Origin: Epiperipatus broadwayi
Lineage: Eukaryota > Onychophora > Udeonychophora > Euonychophora > Peripatidae
Direction: 5' to 3'
Assembly: GCA_028023455.1 (NCBI GenBank)
Contig: JAQFVV010012416.1
Location: 8,687,967-8,751,966, forward strand
Length of the DNA stretch: 64,000 nt
In this document: positions 1 to 11,902 of the stretch, piece by piece
Position numbering within the stretch: position 1 is the first letter of the stretch
Layout of the letters: every line of letters starts with the position of its first letter
The notes under the pieces: generated by a model
Database searches by the model: none
What the model saw: only the letters and a program-made list of their open reading frames with translations
Told to the model about the DNA's origin: nothing
Position numbers and translations under genes: made by a program

Positions 1-57
1 CACAATATCTCCAGGTTAGTTTCTAACTTGTGGCATTCGTCAGTGAGGAGCCATGGA
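1..57 (-). ncRNA. Hammerhead ribozyme motif, family F, degraded
   Basis: The minus strand reads CTGACGA, then ATGCCACAAGTTA, then GAAAC and a TAACC segment. The core boxes C-T-G-A-N-G-A and GAAA are present. Stem II pairing is damaged and the AGTC cleavage box has changed to AACC, so this copy is probably inactive. It is the inverted partner of the motif at 326-385. Confidence 0.5.
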
Positions 58-325
58 TTTGAGAGCATTGCATCTAGATCTTAGGATCTAATGCAACTAT
101 CCAGTAACCACCTTTTACATATTTAGTTAATTATAAAGCTAAAAGTCCAAGATGAAAACACAATAATGTTTTCAATCCACAGTAACCATTATCCCATGGT
201 CAGGATAAGTATAAAACTATCAAAACATCATATGATCACTATTAGCTTTATATTTAGTTAAATAGGTCAAAGATGGCTGCTGGAGAGTTGCATTAGATCC
301 TAAGATCTAGATGCAGTGCTTTCAA

Positions 326-385
326 ATCCAAAGCTCCTCACTGATGAAAGCCACAGGCTAGAAACTAGTCTGAGGATATTGAATA
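326..385 (+). ncRNA. Hammerhead ribozyme motif, family F
   Basis: CTGATGA at 341-347 and GAAACTAGTC at 361-370 are the conserved core plus a minimal stem III. Stem II is AGC/GCT around a CACAG loop. Stem I pairs TCCTCA with TGAGGA. This copy has an A-U pair where other copies have a G-U wobble, so pairing is kept. An outer stem I of six positions has one mismatch. As in all F copies, an A opposite A sits next to the core at the base of stem II, which is unusual and may reduce activity. Confidence 0.65.
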
Positions 386-545
386 AGTAGGCACTAGATA
401 GAGATATTATGCACAAGCCTTTTTGCATCCAATTGGTTACTAAAGGCTTGCACTTGGTGGCATTACTGTGTGGAGAGTTCGCTGCTATTACTAACAGCTT
501 GTCTAGGCATGTGAAATGATTATTGAATGATGGTTTGATGATTTA

Positions 546-1190
546 ATATCCCAAAAGCCTGAAACTTCAAATTAGCAGCTTTTATATCAATTAAACCAGC
601 TTTCACTTTTAAATATTAATATAAATATAATATTAATGATTTTAATCAACAGATAGAAGACCTTTTATTTCACAAATGTATTGTTATTCATAAGCAAATA
701 TAAGTGTATTTACGCATTTATTTAAAATATGATTTGTCAAAATCTGGCTTGTAATGTATTCTAGGAACATATTCTTCAGGTTTTTGTCCTCTGTTATGTA
801 CATTTATATTCCTAACGTTATATTTGATCAGCCATAAAATAAGTCATTTTATGTGTTCTAATTAGTATTATATCTAAATTAACCTTCATATATATATATA
901 TGCATATGTTTATGCTAATTTTGATTGCATATGTTTATGCTAATTCTGATTTTTACACATAAAAGATTACTGTTTACGATTTTTTTATCTGGAAAGACTT
1001 TGTATATAATTGTACTTTGACTAGTAACACCTACAGTACTTAAATCCTTTTGAAAGCTATATTGATCTTTTTACTGAATGTCTATTTAGAGAAAATTAAT
1101 CTATTTTCAAAAGAATTATAGTATTGTAAAAACAATTAGATACAGTAATTTGTCTATTTAAAAAAACGAATCGTAAACAATTATATATAA
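546..1190. other. TH intron, no recognisable element
   Basis: This is AT-rich intron. Short repeats of GCATATGTTTATGCTAATT occur near 900-945. No coding potential or RNA gene is seen. Confidence 0.6.
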
Positions 1191-1194
1191 ATAA

Positions 1195-1575
1195 TAAAAC
1201 AAATTCTACCACAGTATATAGATAATTATCAATTATTACGATACAAGTTTTGGTAAAAAAACAATATTTATTACTTTGCTAAGCCAGGCTTTCGATATGG
1301 TGTATCTTTGTCAAAGCACAACTAAAGTGAATATCACTTTAGGCATGTTTGACAAAGATATACTGTATCGAAAGTCTGGTTTAGCAAAGTAATAAGCTTT
1401 CTATATGGTGTATCTTTGTCAAAGCACAACTAAAGTGAACACTTTAGTTGTCCTTTGACAAAGATACACCATATCAAAAGCCTGGCTTAGCAAAGTAATA
1501 AATATTGTTTTATATCAAAATTTATACCGTAATAATTTATAATTATCTATACACTCTTGTAGAATTTATTTTATT
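1195..1575. repeat. Compound foldback repeat next to TH exon
   Basis: A module of about 75 bp containing TATCTTTGTCAAAGCA and CTAAGCCAGGCTTTC occurs four times in alternating orientation (about 1270-1335, 1340-1395, 1398-1440 and 1443-1500). Outer arms from about 1195 and to about 1575 extend the inverted repeat. It resembles a MITE or two nested foldback insertions. Its right edge is only about 100 bp from the TH splice acceptor at 1677-1678. Confidence 0.8.
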
Positions 1576-1678
1576 ACATATTATCTATGGTATATTCATA
1601 TATTATAATTTATTCTTACATATATAAAGTAGTGCTTTTTACATGAATGCTTGATATTTTAATTTACATTCTATTTAG

Positions 1679-1824
1679 GGGTTTGATATTTTCTCAACTG
1701 AAAAGTTTATTTCCTTCTCATGCCTGCCGACCTCATATTGAAATTTTTGCTGTACTAGAACGTGAATGTGGTTACGAGAAAGATAACATCCCACAATTAG
1801 AAGATGTATCACGCTTTTTAAAAG
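1679..1824 (+). CDS. TH: Tyrosine hydroxylase, internal exon A
   Basis: This 146-nt exon encodes about 48 residues of the catalytic domain of tyrosine 3-monooxygenase, which makes L-DOPA from tyrosine using iron, oxygen and tetrahydrobiopterin (rate-limiting step of catecholamine synthesis, cytosolic). Diagnostic blocks are LFPSHAC and [20 protein letters not shown] is typical of TH and helps separate it from phenylalanine and tryptophan hydroxylases. By counting from the known iron ligands, the exon covers about residues 234-281 in rat TH numbering. The acceptor is the AG at 1677-1678 after a T-rich tract. The first G completes a split TGG (Trp) codon, so the acceptor is phase 2. The donor is GTATAT at 1825 and leaves phase 1. 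Exon A joins in frame to the exon at 18575. The assignment is very likely; the exact acceptor is inferred from the family alignment. Confidence 0.93.
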
Positions 1825-2696
1825 GTATATAAAAGTATAAATTATATTATAATTTTTCCCAGCCCTGAATCTATATTTAATAAATCTCTCTATATTGTAT
1901 TTACATTTCATAGCATTTCTATCATTAATACAAAATGATTTCTTGCTAGCTATTACTATATGTTAAAAATGTGAATGTGTCTCCCTCAATGTTACCTGCA
2001 AAATCATTTCAAGGCTTGATATTTCTTTATCTCTTCCAGTTATTTTGCTTGAATACCTATTAATTAGTCTTTTATACTCTTACATATTTTTTGCACATCT
2101 TTTATATATTTTTTCTGTTTGTTACTTACAATATTAAAATTGTTTTCAATTTTTTCATAAAGCATTTGCAATTGTTATGTATTCTTTATCGATTCTAGTT
2201 GCCTTTAAAAACGTTGATCCATAATACTTTAGTTTTAAAATGCAACTTTTTTCATTCTTTGATTTATTTAGCATTTCAATTTTTTTTCATTCATTTCCTG
2301 ATGTATTTATTTTTAAATCATATTTAATGCAAATACATTCTTATGTTTAAATTCTTATACTAGTTTCATATTAATAAGAATTCTGTTTTACACTTATTAA
2401 AATTTCTATTACATGTTACCATCATTTATTTTAAAATAAACAATCTTTTTATTTCCTCTTGAGATTCTTTCATTTATTGTTTTATTTCATCCTCTATCTT
2501 CAACATTTTCATTCTTATTTATTTTTCATTTATTTTATTTTTTTTGTAATAATATTTTGATTTATTCTTGCATCTTCTGTACATTTTTACTTGAAATTTT
2601 TAGAACATATTTTGCTTTTCATCAACTCTTTATAAAATGTTTCCAGAATTCAATTTACAGATTCATCAAATTTCACTTAAAATCTTTTCTTGAAAC
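1825..2696. other. TH intron A (start), no recognisable element
   Basis: This T-rich intronic stretch follows the exon A donor. Short ORFs here have no recognisable domain. The intron runs on to the acceptor at 18574, about 16.75 kb in total. Confidence 0.6.
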
Positions 2697-2709
2697 AACA
2701 AATAATTTT

Positions 2710-3072
2710 AAAACAGACAAAACTCTCCATACAGTAGTGCTACTCAGTGCCAACCAGAGTAATCAATGGATGCCATAAGGCTTGTGCATAAAATCCTTAT
2801 CTAGTGCTTACTTATCCAATATTCCCAGACTAGTTTCTGGCTTGTGGCCTTCATCAGTGAGGAGCTTTGGATCTGAGAGTACTGCACCTAGATCTTAAAT
2901 TCTAATAGTGGATGAATAGATATTAGATAGGGATTTTATGCACAAGCTTTCTGAAATCCATTGATTACACTGGTTGGCACTAAGTGGCACTACTGTATGG
3001 AGAGTTTTGCCTGTTTTAATAACAGAAATGTGCTAGTATAAGAAATGGTGATCATGTGATGTTTAGTGGTTT
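2710..3072 (+). mobile_element. Family F foldback element, copy 2, with 13-bp target duplication
   Basis: The element starts AAAACAGACAAAACTCTCC, carries a left arm (2710-2890) and a shortened right arm (2900-3010), and ends in the family tail (TGCTAGTATAAGAAATGG..., then TTTAGTGGTTT). It is flanked by identical 13-bp direct repeats, AACAAATAATTTT, at 2697-2709 and 3073-3085. Because both ends and the duplication are visible, this copy defines the family boundaries. The orientation is hairpin first and tail last on the plus strand. Confidence 0.85.
2814..2873 (-). ncRNA. Hammerhead ribozyme motif, family F
   Basis: The minus strand reads ATCCAA, TCCTCA, CTGATGA, AGGCCACAAGCCA, GAAACTAGTC, TGGGAATATTGGAT. 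Stem II is GGC/GCC closed by a CACAA loop. Stem III is the minimal form A-C / G-U with a two-base loop. The outer part of stem I, ATCCAA with TTGGAT, is fully paired. The motif lies in the left arm, so it is antisense to the element's hairpin-to-tail direction. Confidence 0.7.
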
Positions 3073-3328
3073 AACAAATAATTTTCCTAGAAATTTTGAA
3101 TGTTCTTTAATTTTTCCTATATTTTATTTTGAAATACTTTATTTCAGAAATCCATTAAAGTTTTCTAACATTTTTTCTTTCAGATATTTCTTTTGAAAAT
3201 TCATCTTGAAATATTTTAAATTCTTGTTTCAGTGACTGCCAAGGCAAAATAATGCAGTAATGTAATTGTTGCAATATTATATCTTTATTATTTGCCATAA
3301 CTTTATGTGTGTATATATATATATATAT

Positions 3329-5483
3329 TGTAATGAGCACAGACGATGTTACATTGTGTTTTTATTATTAAACATGAAAGTAAAATAAAAAGTTCGCATT
3401 TAAAAATTTTCTTTAAGAATTAAAAATTGAAATTAAATATCATCTTAAACTCGTATATATAAATCGCACAGATAAAAAAAAAAAAATTATTAAACGAAAA
3501 CTTTATTAAAGAAAAAGTGTTTTAAAACTAAATTTTCAGTAGAGATTTAAAGATAAAAATATATCTTTAAGTTTGAAAACACATTAATTAATCAGAAATG
3601 GAAATGATTGTTTTAATTAGAAATGTAAACTAGCCTTGGGCATTTAAATGTAAAAACATCAGTCAGATAGGAGAGAAAAACAATGGAATCGGACCTCAGT
3701 GAAAAGACCATCTCATCGATGACGCAATGTAAATTCAATCCTTCAAATTAATATAAAAGGACAAATTTGAAAATTATTAAGAATTATTACGATGTGACTA
3801 TATGTATTAGTACGGAGTTGGAGGTGAAGGAATTGAAAGACGCACTTTCAATTTTTTCAGCTGTTAAAGAAAAGGGAGTGAAACATCATTTTCTACATTG
3901 AGGACCAGTTAAAGCAAAACCTCCGGATAGATAAATAAATCGACCAACAGAATACCAATCTTAGGATGGCATGGAAATTCATGTTCATGGCAAGCAATGG
4001 ATAAAATTGGACGTTTTAAAAAATCGTAAAAATTTTATATTCATTTGAACAATAAGAACTCTAAATTTTAAAACTTTTTGGTAAATACTGCAATAGAATC
4101 CTATCTGACCAAACTAAAATATTTATTAATTAGTTATAATTTTATTTGATGTGTTTCTTTTGTAAAATCATTTCCATTTATTTATTTATTTATTTATTTT
4201 TTGTTCCTTAAGTTTTATCATGATTTTTGTTTTTCGTTAAATTAATTATATAAATGTTAAACTTAAGTCGGGCATGAATGGCTGTATAGATTTGTAAAGT
4301 TATATTAGGGGAGGGTAATCTTAGGTTATTTGTGTCGTAGTGGAATTGGATCAATGGATGGGATATATTGGTGTGATTAGTAAATGTAATATCAGATTCG
4401 CTACAGGCAGAATCGTTTCATACGCCACACTCACCCGTTTGCCTATGGAAGGAATTATAAGATGGAGAACGCAGTTCCTTTCTATGGAGTTTTTTTTTAT
4501 TGCTCTTCTTGTCAGATAGATGTAATATTCCTATTTGACAAGAGGCAATTTCTTCTCTTAACTTTTTGGTGCTGCCGTATTTCGTATTACATTGAATGCA
4601 TCAATATATCAGATAAATTGATGCCAGTTTTGTGTGAACCTTTAGCCTAAGGTTAAATAGGGATAGAATGTTTTATTTTCAAATGCAAATCCATGTAGTC
4701 TCTTCATACTTGACACTAAATAAAAATGCATTAAATTTAAGTTGTTTATAGACGCTTGCATGGATTGGTTATCGGTTAAGTATGTTTTGGGTTTTCATAT
4801 TTGATCAAAATATATAGACATTCGATAAATAATGATACCTTATGGTGAGTATCTAAAATGTATTTATTCGGATGTCTTTTAAGTTATTGGTGACAATGCA
4901 AGTATCTTATGGTGAATACTATTGGGTTACTTATAAATTTTCCTCTGCAATTGTCAGTATCAATGATTTTATATTTTGATTATTTATGTTTATTTTGAAA
5001 TGTTTTTAACCGTTGTAATCTATGTAACCGATCTGTACTCAACATTATTAAAACAAATTTTTATAATTCCATCTGTGCGAACTTAATTAAAATGTAAACT
5101 TATAATATAATAGAAATTAAAATGTAAATTAAAATCTAAAGTAAAGTTAAAAATAATGTTAAATGTTAAAATGTAAACTGATACTAAAACAATTTTCAAT
5201 CTTATATATATATATATATATATATGTATAAATAAATGTTTGTATGCTAATTACTGGCAGTGGCTTATTTTATTCTTTTTTATATACTCTTAGATTATAT
5301 TATTTAATCCCTGCTATTCCACTGAGCTAGTGACATGGGCTAATGACCGGAATCAAAATAAAAAAAAAAAATTTTTTTTTGACTTACGTATCTGCCTACT
5401 TTATAAATTTTTCTAGGTTCAAATGCCTAGATGGCGCCCTGTATTGCAGATCACGTTAAGCTCTCTTTCTCTGGATCATTACA
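3329..5483 (+). repeat. Left LTR-like repeat of element E
   Basis: The terminal octamers TGTAATGA and TCATTACA are mutually inverted. The right copy has TGTAACGA and TCGTTACA. The difference at both ends is what CpG decay would produce. Apart from a few substitutions and small indels the two copies align over their whole length, several percent divergent by eye. The short ORF at 4462-4650 is repeated in both copies but has no recognisable domain. Confidence 0.75.
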
Positions 5484-6205
5484 ACTGGCCACCCAACTTG
5501 GGTCGATCTATTAATAAAAACTACGTATATCCTGAGTAAACTTCTTTTTTCAAAATGAAATATTTGTATCTGTTACATAAAGTCGTATACTTTAAATCTT
5601 ATAAAAGCACTTCCAGAAGAAATTGCACATATATATTAAACATGAGAAAGTATAAATAATTTTAAACTGTATTTTGTTAAAAAAAAGTCAAAAGGTTGCA
5701 ATTGATATGTTTTTTTTTGTTAATATAAATTATGCTTTAATGTATATAGGAGCGCACAGCCACGTAAGTTTATGATGGTAAATGTGGTACCTTACGGAGA
5801 GTACTTTTGGGAATTTACTTCAGTGTAATCCTATGTAAGCATTTTAATAAATCATAAATAAGTTGGTGGTATTTATAATTGTACTGCAAATATACACGCA
5901 TAAACCCATTATCTTAAAACATATTTACCTCAATGCAACTGTCTTAAATAAATATAAATAATTCACTTGTCATGCCGTTTTGTTAAAAATAAAATGTATA
6001 AAAAAATAGAACTCTTGTGGGGAGGTGTAAACGTAAATGGTCGTTAGGAAAATGATAGTAAACATTTTTTTTTTTTGTATATAGTCTTTTTGTAAAATTA
6101 CTAACTGGTTGTTTTTGTAAATGTCTTCGTTAATCGTGTACCGTAATTACTAACCCTAAGTAAAATATTTTTTTTTGATCATTTTTTTAAGCAACTTTAC
6201 TGATA
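5484..6205 (+). other. Residual internal region of element E
   Basis: The 722 bp begins ACTGGCCACCCAACTTGGG, a candidate primer-binding site, and then becomes AT-rich with poly-T tracts. No reading frame matching gag, protease, reverse transcriptase or integrase is seen. There is no purine-rich tract directly before the right repeat. Confidence 0.5.
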
Positions 6206-8348
6206 TGTAACGAGCACAGACGACTTTACATTGTGTTTTTATTATTAAACATGATATTAAAATAAAAAGTTTGCATTTAAAAATTTTCTTTAAGAATTAA
6301 AAATTGAAATTAAATATCATCTTAAACTCGTATATATAAATCACACAGATAAAAAAAAAAAAAAAAAATTATTAAACGAAAACTTTATTAAAGCAAAAGT
6401 GTTTTAAAACTAAATTTTCAGTAGAGATTTAAAGATAAAAATATATCTTTAAGTTTGAAAACACCATAATTAATCAGAAATGGAAATGATTGTTTTAATT
6501 AGAAATGTAAACTAGCCTTGGGCATTTAAATGTAAAAACATCGGTCAGATAGAAGAGAAAAACAATGGAATCAGACCTCAGCGAAAAGACCAACTCATCG
6601 ATGATGCAATGTAAATTCAATCCTTCAAATTAATATAAAAGGACAAATTTGAAAATTATTAAGGATTATTACGATGTGACTATATGTATTAGTACGAAGT
6701 TGGAGGTGAAGGGATTGAAAGACACACTTTCAATTCCTTCAGCTGTTAAAGAAAAGGGAGTGAAACATCATTTTCTACATTGAGGACCAGTTAAAGCAAA
6801 AACCTCCAGATGGATAAATAAATCGGCCAACAGAATACCAATCTTAGGACGGCGTGGAAATTCACATTCATGGCAAGCAATAGATAAAATTGGACGTTTT
6901 AAAAAATCGTAAGAACTTTATATTCATTTGAACAATAAGAACTCTAAATTTTAAAACTTTTTGGTAAATACTGCTATAGAATCCTATCTGACCAAACTAA
7001 AATATTTATTAATTAGTTATAATTTTATTTGATGTGTTTCTTTTGTAAAATCTTTTCCATTTATTTATTTATTTTTTGTTCTTTAAGTTTTATCATGATT
7101 TTTGTTTTTCGTTAAATTAATTATATAAATGTTAAACTTAAGTCGGGCGTGAATGGCTGTATAGATTTGTAAAGTTATATTAGGGGAGGGTAATCTTAGG
7201 TTATTTGTGTCATAGTTGAATTGGATCAATGGATGGGATATATTGGTGTGATTAGTAGATGCAATATCAGATTCACTATGGGCAGAATCGTTTCATATGC
7301 CGCACTCACCTGTTTGCCTATGGAAGGAATTATAAGATGGAGAACGCAGTTCCTTTCTATGGAGTTTTTTTTTATTGCTCTTCTTGTCAAATAGATGTAA
7401 TATTCCTATTTGACGAGAGGCAATTTCTTCTCTTAACTTTTTGGTGCTGCCGTATTTCATATTACATTGAATGCATCGATATATCAGATAAATTGACACC
7501 AGTTTTGGCTGCAAACCTTTAGCCTAAGGTTAAATAGGGATAGAATGTTTTATTTTCAAATGCAAATCTATGTAGTCTATTCATACTCGACACTAAATAA
7601 AAATGCATTAAATTTAAGTTGTTTAAAGATGCTTGCATGGATTGGTTATTGGTTAAGTATGTTTTGGGTTGTCATATTTGATCAAAATATATAGACATTC
7701 GATAAATAATGATACCTTACGGTGAGTATCTAAAATGTATTTATTCAGATGCCCTTTAAGTTATTGGTGACAATGCAAGTATCTTATGGTGAATACTATT
7801 GGGTTACTTATAAATTTCCCTCTGCAATTGTCAGTATCAATGATTTTATATTTTGATCGTTTATGTTTATTTTGAAATGTTTTTAACCTTGTAATCTATG
7901 TAACCGATCTGTACTCAACATTATTAAAACAAATTTTTATAATTCCATCTGTGCGAACTTGATTAAAATGTAAACTTATAATGTAATAGAAATTAAAATG
8001 TAAATTAAAATCTAAAGTAAAGTTAAAAATAATGCTAAATGTTAAAATGTAAACTGATACTAAAACAATTTTCAATCCTATATATATGTGCATAAATAAA
8101 TGTTTGTATGCTAATTACTGGCAGTGGCTTATTTTATTCTTTTTTTATATACTCTTAGATTATATTATTTAATCTCTGCTATTCCACTGAGCTAGTGACA
8201 TGGGCTAACGACCGGAATCAAAATAAAAAAAAAAATTTTTTTTTTTACTTATGTATCTGCCTACTTCATAAATTTTTTTAGGTTCAAATGCCTAGATGGC
8301 GCCCTGTAGTGCAGATCATGTTAAGCTCTCTTTCTCCGGATCGTTACA
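6206..8348 (+). repeat. Right LTR-like repeat of element E
   Basis: This 2,143-bp direct repeat of 3329-5483 has intact CpG-containing ends TGTAACGA and TCGTTACA. It contains a plus-strand ORF at 7259-7522 that is partly shared with the left copy. The minus frame across 7293-7514 has a faint likeness to a GIY-YIG domain but is too weak to call. It is followed directly by (AT)n. Confidence 0.75.
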
Positions 8349-8894
8349 ATATATATATATATTATTGAATAGAAGCAGTCAGACTTTCCAAAACCTATCA
8401 AATGTAAATATTAACATTTATTTTTATGGTCATTAAAGCCAAAAATAAAACAGCTTTCTGAAGTTAGTCTGTTTATATTCAGTTATATGTACATTTGGTG
8501 TTGTGTTTATTAAAATGTTTATAAGTATTTGGTTTCTATTTATTATTTACAAAGCTTATGAAAGGAGATTCTGCCTCTACCATTGTGTATTCAAGTGTAA
8601 GTTAAAATTAAGAATGTTGTGTTTACATCTGGCTTAAATTTGGAGTTCATTCTAGTCTTAGCAATTTTCCCAAAACCAAGTCTTAATAAAATCAGAGACT
8701 ATTAGACAAAATAGTTGATTATTTTATTCTTAAGTTTAATGACAATAAAAATGGCAATATATATTTATATTTGATAACTTTCCGGAAGATAATCTGTGTC
8801 TTTTATTATATATACATTTAATGTTGTATTTATTAAAACGTTTATTTATAAATATATATATAAATTGATACTCTGCCATAATTATTAAAGCTAA
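8349..8894. other. Intron, no recognisable element
   Basis: AT-rich sequence with (TA)n at 8349-8363. No gene or known element is seen. Confidence 0.6.
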
Positions 8895-9082
8895 CATAAA
8901 AAGGAATACTAAATCAGAGTTTAAATGTGTTTATTGGATTATTAGCACCAAGAACATGCTTGATGCTTTCGCATAATATTCATGGTTATTCTGCTGAAAT
9001 GGAAGTGTTGAAAGTATACTTGGTGCTAATAATTAAATAAATATATTTAAACTCTGATTTAGTATTTCTTTTTATATTACTA
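8895..9082. repeat. Small foldback repeat (MITE-like)
   Basis: Arms of about 60 bp are inverted: AAAAAGGAATACTAAATCAG near 8897 pairs with CTGATTTAGTATTTCTTTTT near 9056, and ATTATTAGCACCAAG near 8939 pairs with CTTGGTGCTAATAATT near 9020. The loop is about 70 bp. Size and shape fit a non-autonomous DNA transposon. No clear target duplication is visible. Confidence 0.75.
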
Positions 9083-10817
9083 ATATATATATATATAAAA
9101 ACCTACATATAAAAAATCATAAGTGATGATTTTATGTAATATAAATAGAAGCCAATGGTGCAGTTTGCTAAAAATCCTGGATGCAAATTTTTTAAGAAGG
9201 AACTAAAATTTCACCTAACTAGCCCCCTTATAAAAAAGAACTGTTGTTAAAAATCTCAGAAATTGAAGCATCTGTAATACAAAATACAATATTCTGAAAA
9301 TTATTAATATTTATTTATTTAACAATAAACTTGATCTGGTTCAATTGTGTGTGCGTGTTAAATATATGTTAAATAAAAACAATAAAATAATAATAAAATT
9401 GCATTTTATAAAATAGTTAAGGTGGACTTTTATTAACAATCTTGGCAACTCTTTTATAAGATTTTAATATATATGATTTAATAATTAAGTATGCATAAAA
9501 TAAAACTTCTAATCATTTAAAATCACAGCAGTAAAAGATTTATAAATAATTATTTATTTAACAATTAATTTGCTTTGGTCCAATTAATGAAATAATAAAA
9601 TGCAGTGGGTGCATGTTAAGTATATGTTAATTTAAAAAAGAATATGAATCATAACTGATAAATTTACGTAATGTAAATCCTAAATCTTCAATGTCATTCA
9701 TTTCTAATTTTATCCAACATTGTGTAAAATGGTTGGAATTTTAAAAATACCCTATGTATATTATATGGAAAAAAATTATTAGAAGTAAATATTTTTCAGT
9801 AAGCTCCACTAATAGAGTGGGGTCAAGCAGATTGAACCCTTGGGATTTGGGTGCTGATGGTAGTAGGAGGGTCATGCATTTTAGTGTTTGTATATATATA
9901 TGTGTGTGTGTGTGTGTATGTGCATGAGCAATAAACCTCCTACTGCTAACTTTATAACATCCCTTGGTAACAATGTATAACTGTTTATATAAGATCTTGG
10001 TCTGCAAACAGAAATAAATTCATTTTAAGTCTGCCTTTGTAGATTGGAATCAATACTATATAACTAGTGATAAATATTTTATTATTCCAAATATTATACA
10101 TTATGTTATCATTTTTTTAAAGTAAGACCAATATAATATGAATTCTACACAATTTTTAAATTGTTTTTTAAAAACACAAAAGTAAGAAGAAAAAGCAAAT
10201 AAAATGTATTTTCCTCTTTAAAAATGTCTGTATGGTTTTTGATTAATTACCCAAATTTTAAAATATTTTTGAGTTAGATGTTATTTAATCCATATGTATA
10301 AATAATATTCAAAACAGTTCTGTCAAATATGAAACCTATTTCTAATACAATAGAATTTTGTTTTGAAAATAGAGCATCATTTTACTTATTTAAAAAACAC
10401 TAAGAATTTGTCCCAAATAATAAACCTCAAAATTATTTTTTAACATCATGGCATAATGTTACAAATAGCCAATCATAATACTTTAAATCAAATCTCTTTT
10501 AATCTGTATGTATTTTTCTTATTGACTCAAGTCTGTTGTTAAATTATGATTTCAGCGATTTTTTATTTTTATTTTTTGTCCATTGATGATTTCAGCCATT
10601 TTTTCATAGAAATTTATCACTTGCAGGCTTCTTGATAGTTCTCTAGAATCACCTGGTGGCCACAGTATGTGTAACCAAACTCTACCGAATTTTTTTAATT
10701 CCATCTTAATTTAAAATAATGTTTTAATTACTAAACATACCAAACACATTCTAGATCATTTCTAAAAAAACAATACAATATTATCTTCATAACAACTATC
10801 ATATCATTTTTTAAAAA

Positions 10818-10874
<57 letters not shown>

Positions 10875-11080
10875 CATTATCATCATCATCAATGATAAAC
10901 TTGATTCTAAGAAACACTTATTTTGACAATAAAATTGAAATAGGATTTATCTTGTCAAATAAATGATGATTTATCATTAGTTATTACAAGAATGGATAAA
11001 CCTTAATACTGAAGTTGTAACAGCAATAACATAGAAAATATTTTGATACAAAATGTGAATCCGTTGTTCAAGTTATGTTG
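9083..11080. other. Intron with microsatellites
   Basis: AT-rich intron. A (TG)n tract lies at about 9900-9918. Two loosely similar blocks with TTATTTATTTAACAAT occur near 9310 and 9550. No gene is seen. Confidence 0.6.
10812..10874. repeat. (AAT)n microsatellite
   Basis: About 20 AAT/ATA units, grading into (ATC)n at 10875-10892. Confidence 0.95.
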
Positions 11081-11243
11081 TAACTTGTTTTAAGCAACTA
11101 AACATCACATGATTACCATTTCTTATGCTTGCTCATAATTAAAACAGGCAAAACTCTCCATACAGTAGTGCCATTCAGTGCATGCCAGAGTAATCAATGG
11201 ATGTCAGAAAGCTTGGGCATAAAATTCCTATCTAGGGCCTACT

Positions 11244-11303
11244 CATCTAATATCCTCAGACTAGTTTTTAGCTTGTGGCTTTCATCAGTGAGGAACCTTG
11301 GAT
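11244..11303 (-). ncRNA. Hammerhead motif, family F, broken core
   Basis: CTGATGA and stem II AGC/GCT are present on the minus strand. The GAAA box has become AAAA, losing the essential core G, so this copy should not cleave. It is the inverted partner of 11844-11902. Confidence 0.55.
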
Positions 11304-11843
11304 ATGAGAGCACTGCACCTTGATCTTATGATCTAAAGCAACCCTCCAGCAGCCACTTTTTATCTCTACTTAATTACAAAACTATGAGTCTAAAATTGAA
11401 AACACAATAATATTTTCAATTCAAACTCAGTAGCTTATATAGTCATATAGATCTTCATTCAGTTCAGTACTCATACATTTTGGTGTCTTTTGTTCATTAA
11501 TAACCATAGCTACCACTATCCAATACTGTATGGAGAGTTTTGTCTCTTTTAATAACAGTTATGAGCAAGCATAAAAAATGATAATCATATGATGTTTAGT
11601 GGTTTAATATGAATCCTGCCTAACATGATAGTAGTGGCTATGGTTATTAAAGAACCAAAGACCCCAAAATGTATGAGTACTGAACTGAGTTCAGATCTAT
11701 ATGACTATATAAGTTACTGAGCTTGGATTGAAAATATTATTGTGTTTTCAATTTTAGTCTCATGGTTTTGTAATTAAGTAGACATAAAAGGTGGCTGCTG
11801 GAGAGTTGCATTAGATCCTAAGATCTAGGTGCAGTGCTCACAG

Positions 11844-11902
11844 ATCCAAGGCTTCTCACTGATGAAAGCCACAAGCTAGAAACTAGTCTGGGGATAATGG
11901 AT
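11844..11902 (+). ncRNA. Hammerhead ribozyme motif, family F
   Basis: CTGATGA at 11859-11865, stem II AGC/GCT with loop CACAA, then GAAACTAGTC and TGGGGA. Stem I pairs TTCTCA with TGGGGA using G-U wobbles. The outer stem, ATCCAA with ATGGAT, has one mismatch. All core residues are intact. Confidence 0.65.

Larger units (their letters stand above)
1..545. mobile_element. Family F foldback element, copy 1 (left end outside window)
   Basis: Two arms are inverted relative to each other: about 1-160 reads as the reverse complement of about 270-430. The order is that of other F copies: a region with the direct motif of a hammerhead ribozyme, a GATCTTAGGATC-type short palindrome, then a central stretch with AAAACACAATAAT. 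The right arm continues to a GGAGAG box near 470 and a diverged tail to about 545. The left end and any target duplication lie outside the window. It is more diverged than copy 6, so it is probably an older insertion. Confidence 0.75.
3329..8348 (+). mobile_element. LTR-type element E, internally deleted
   Basis: Two direct repeats of about 2.15 kb bracket only 722 bp. Both start TGTAA(T/C)GAGCACAGACGA and end TC(A/G)TTACA, with the retroviral-type TG...CA termini. Sequence on the two outer sides is (TA)n, compatible with one insertion. A TGG followed by CCACCCAACTTGGG lies two bases after the left repeat and resembles a lysine-tRNA-type primer-binding site. No polypurine tract is seen before the right repeat and no gag or pol is present. 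It is either a non-autonomous or heavily deleted LTR element, or less likely two adjacent solo LTRs. Strand is inferred from the primer-site candidate. Confidence 0.65.

Noticed and set aside
7293-7514. Minus-strand ORF in element E resembling a GIY-YIG domain (YLIYRCIQCN, KYGSTKKLREEIA)
   Set aside because: The likeness is short, the histidine and arginine spacing is off, and the frame lies inside an LTR-like repeat. A profile search would be needed.
10812-10892. Possible CRISPR-like or structured repeat
   Set aside because: It is a simple trinucleotide microsatellite without spacers, in a eukaryotic intron.
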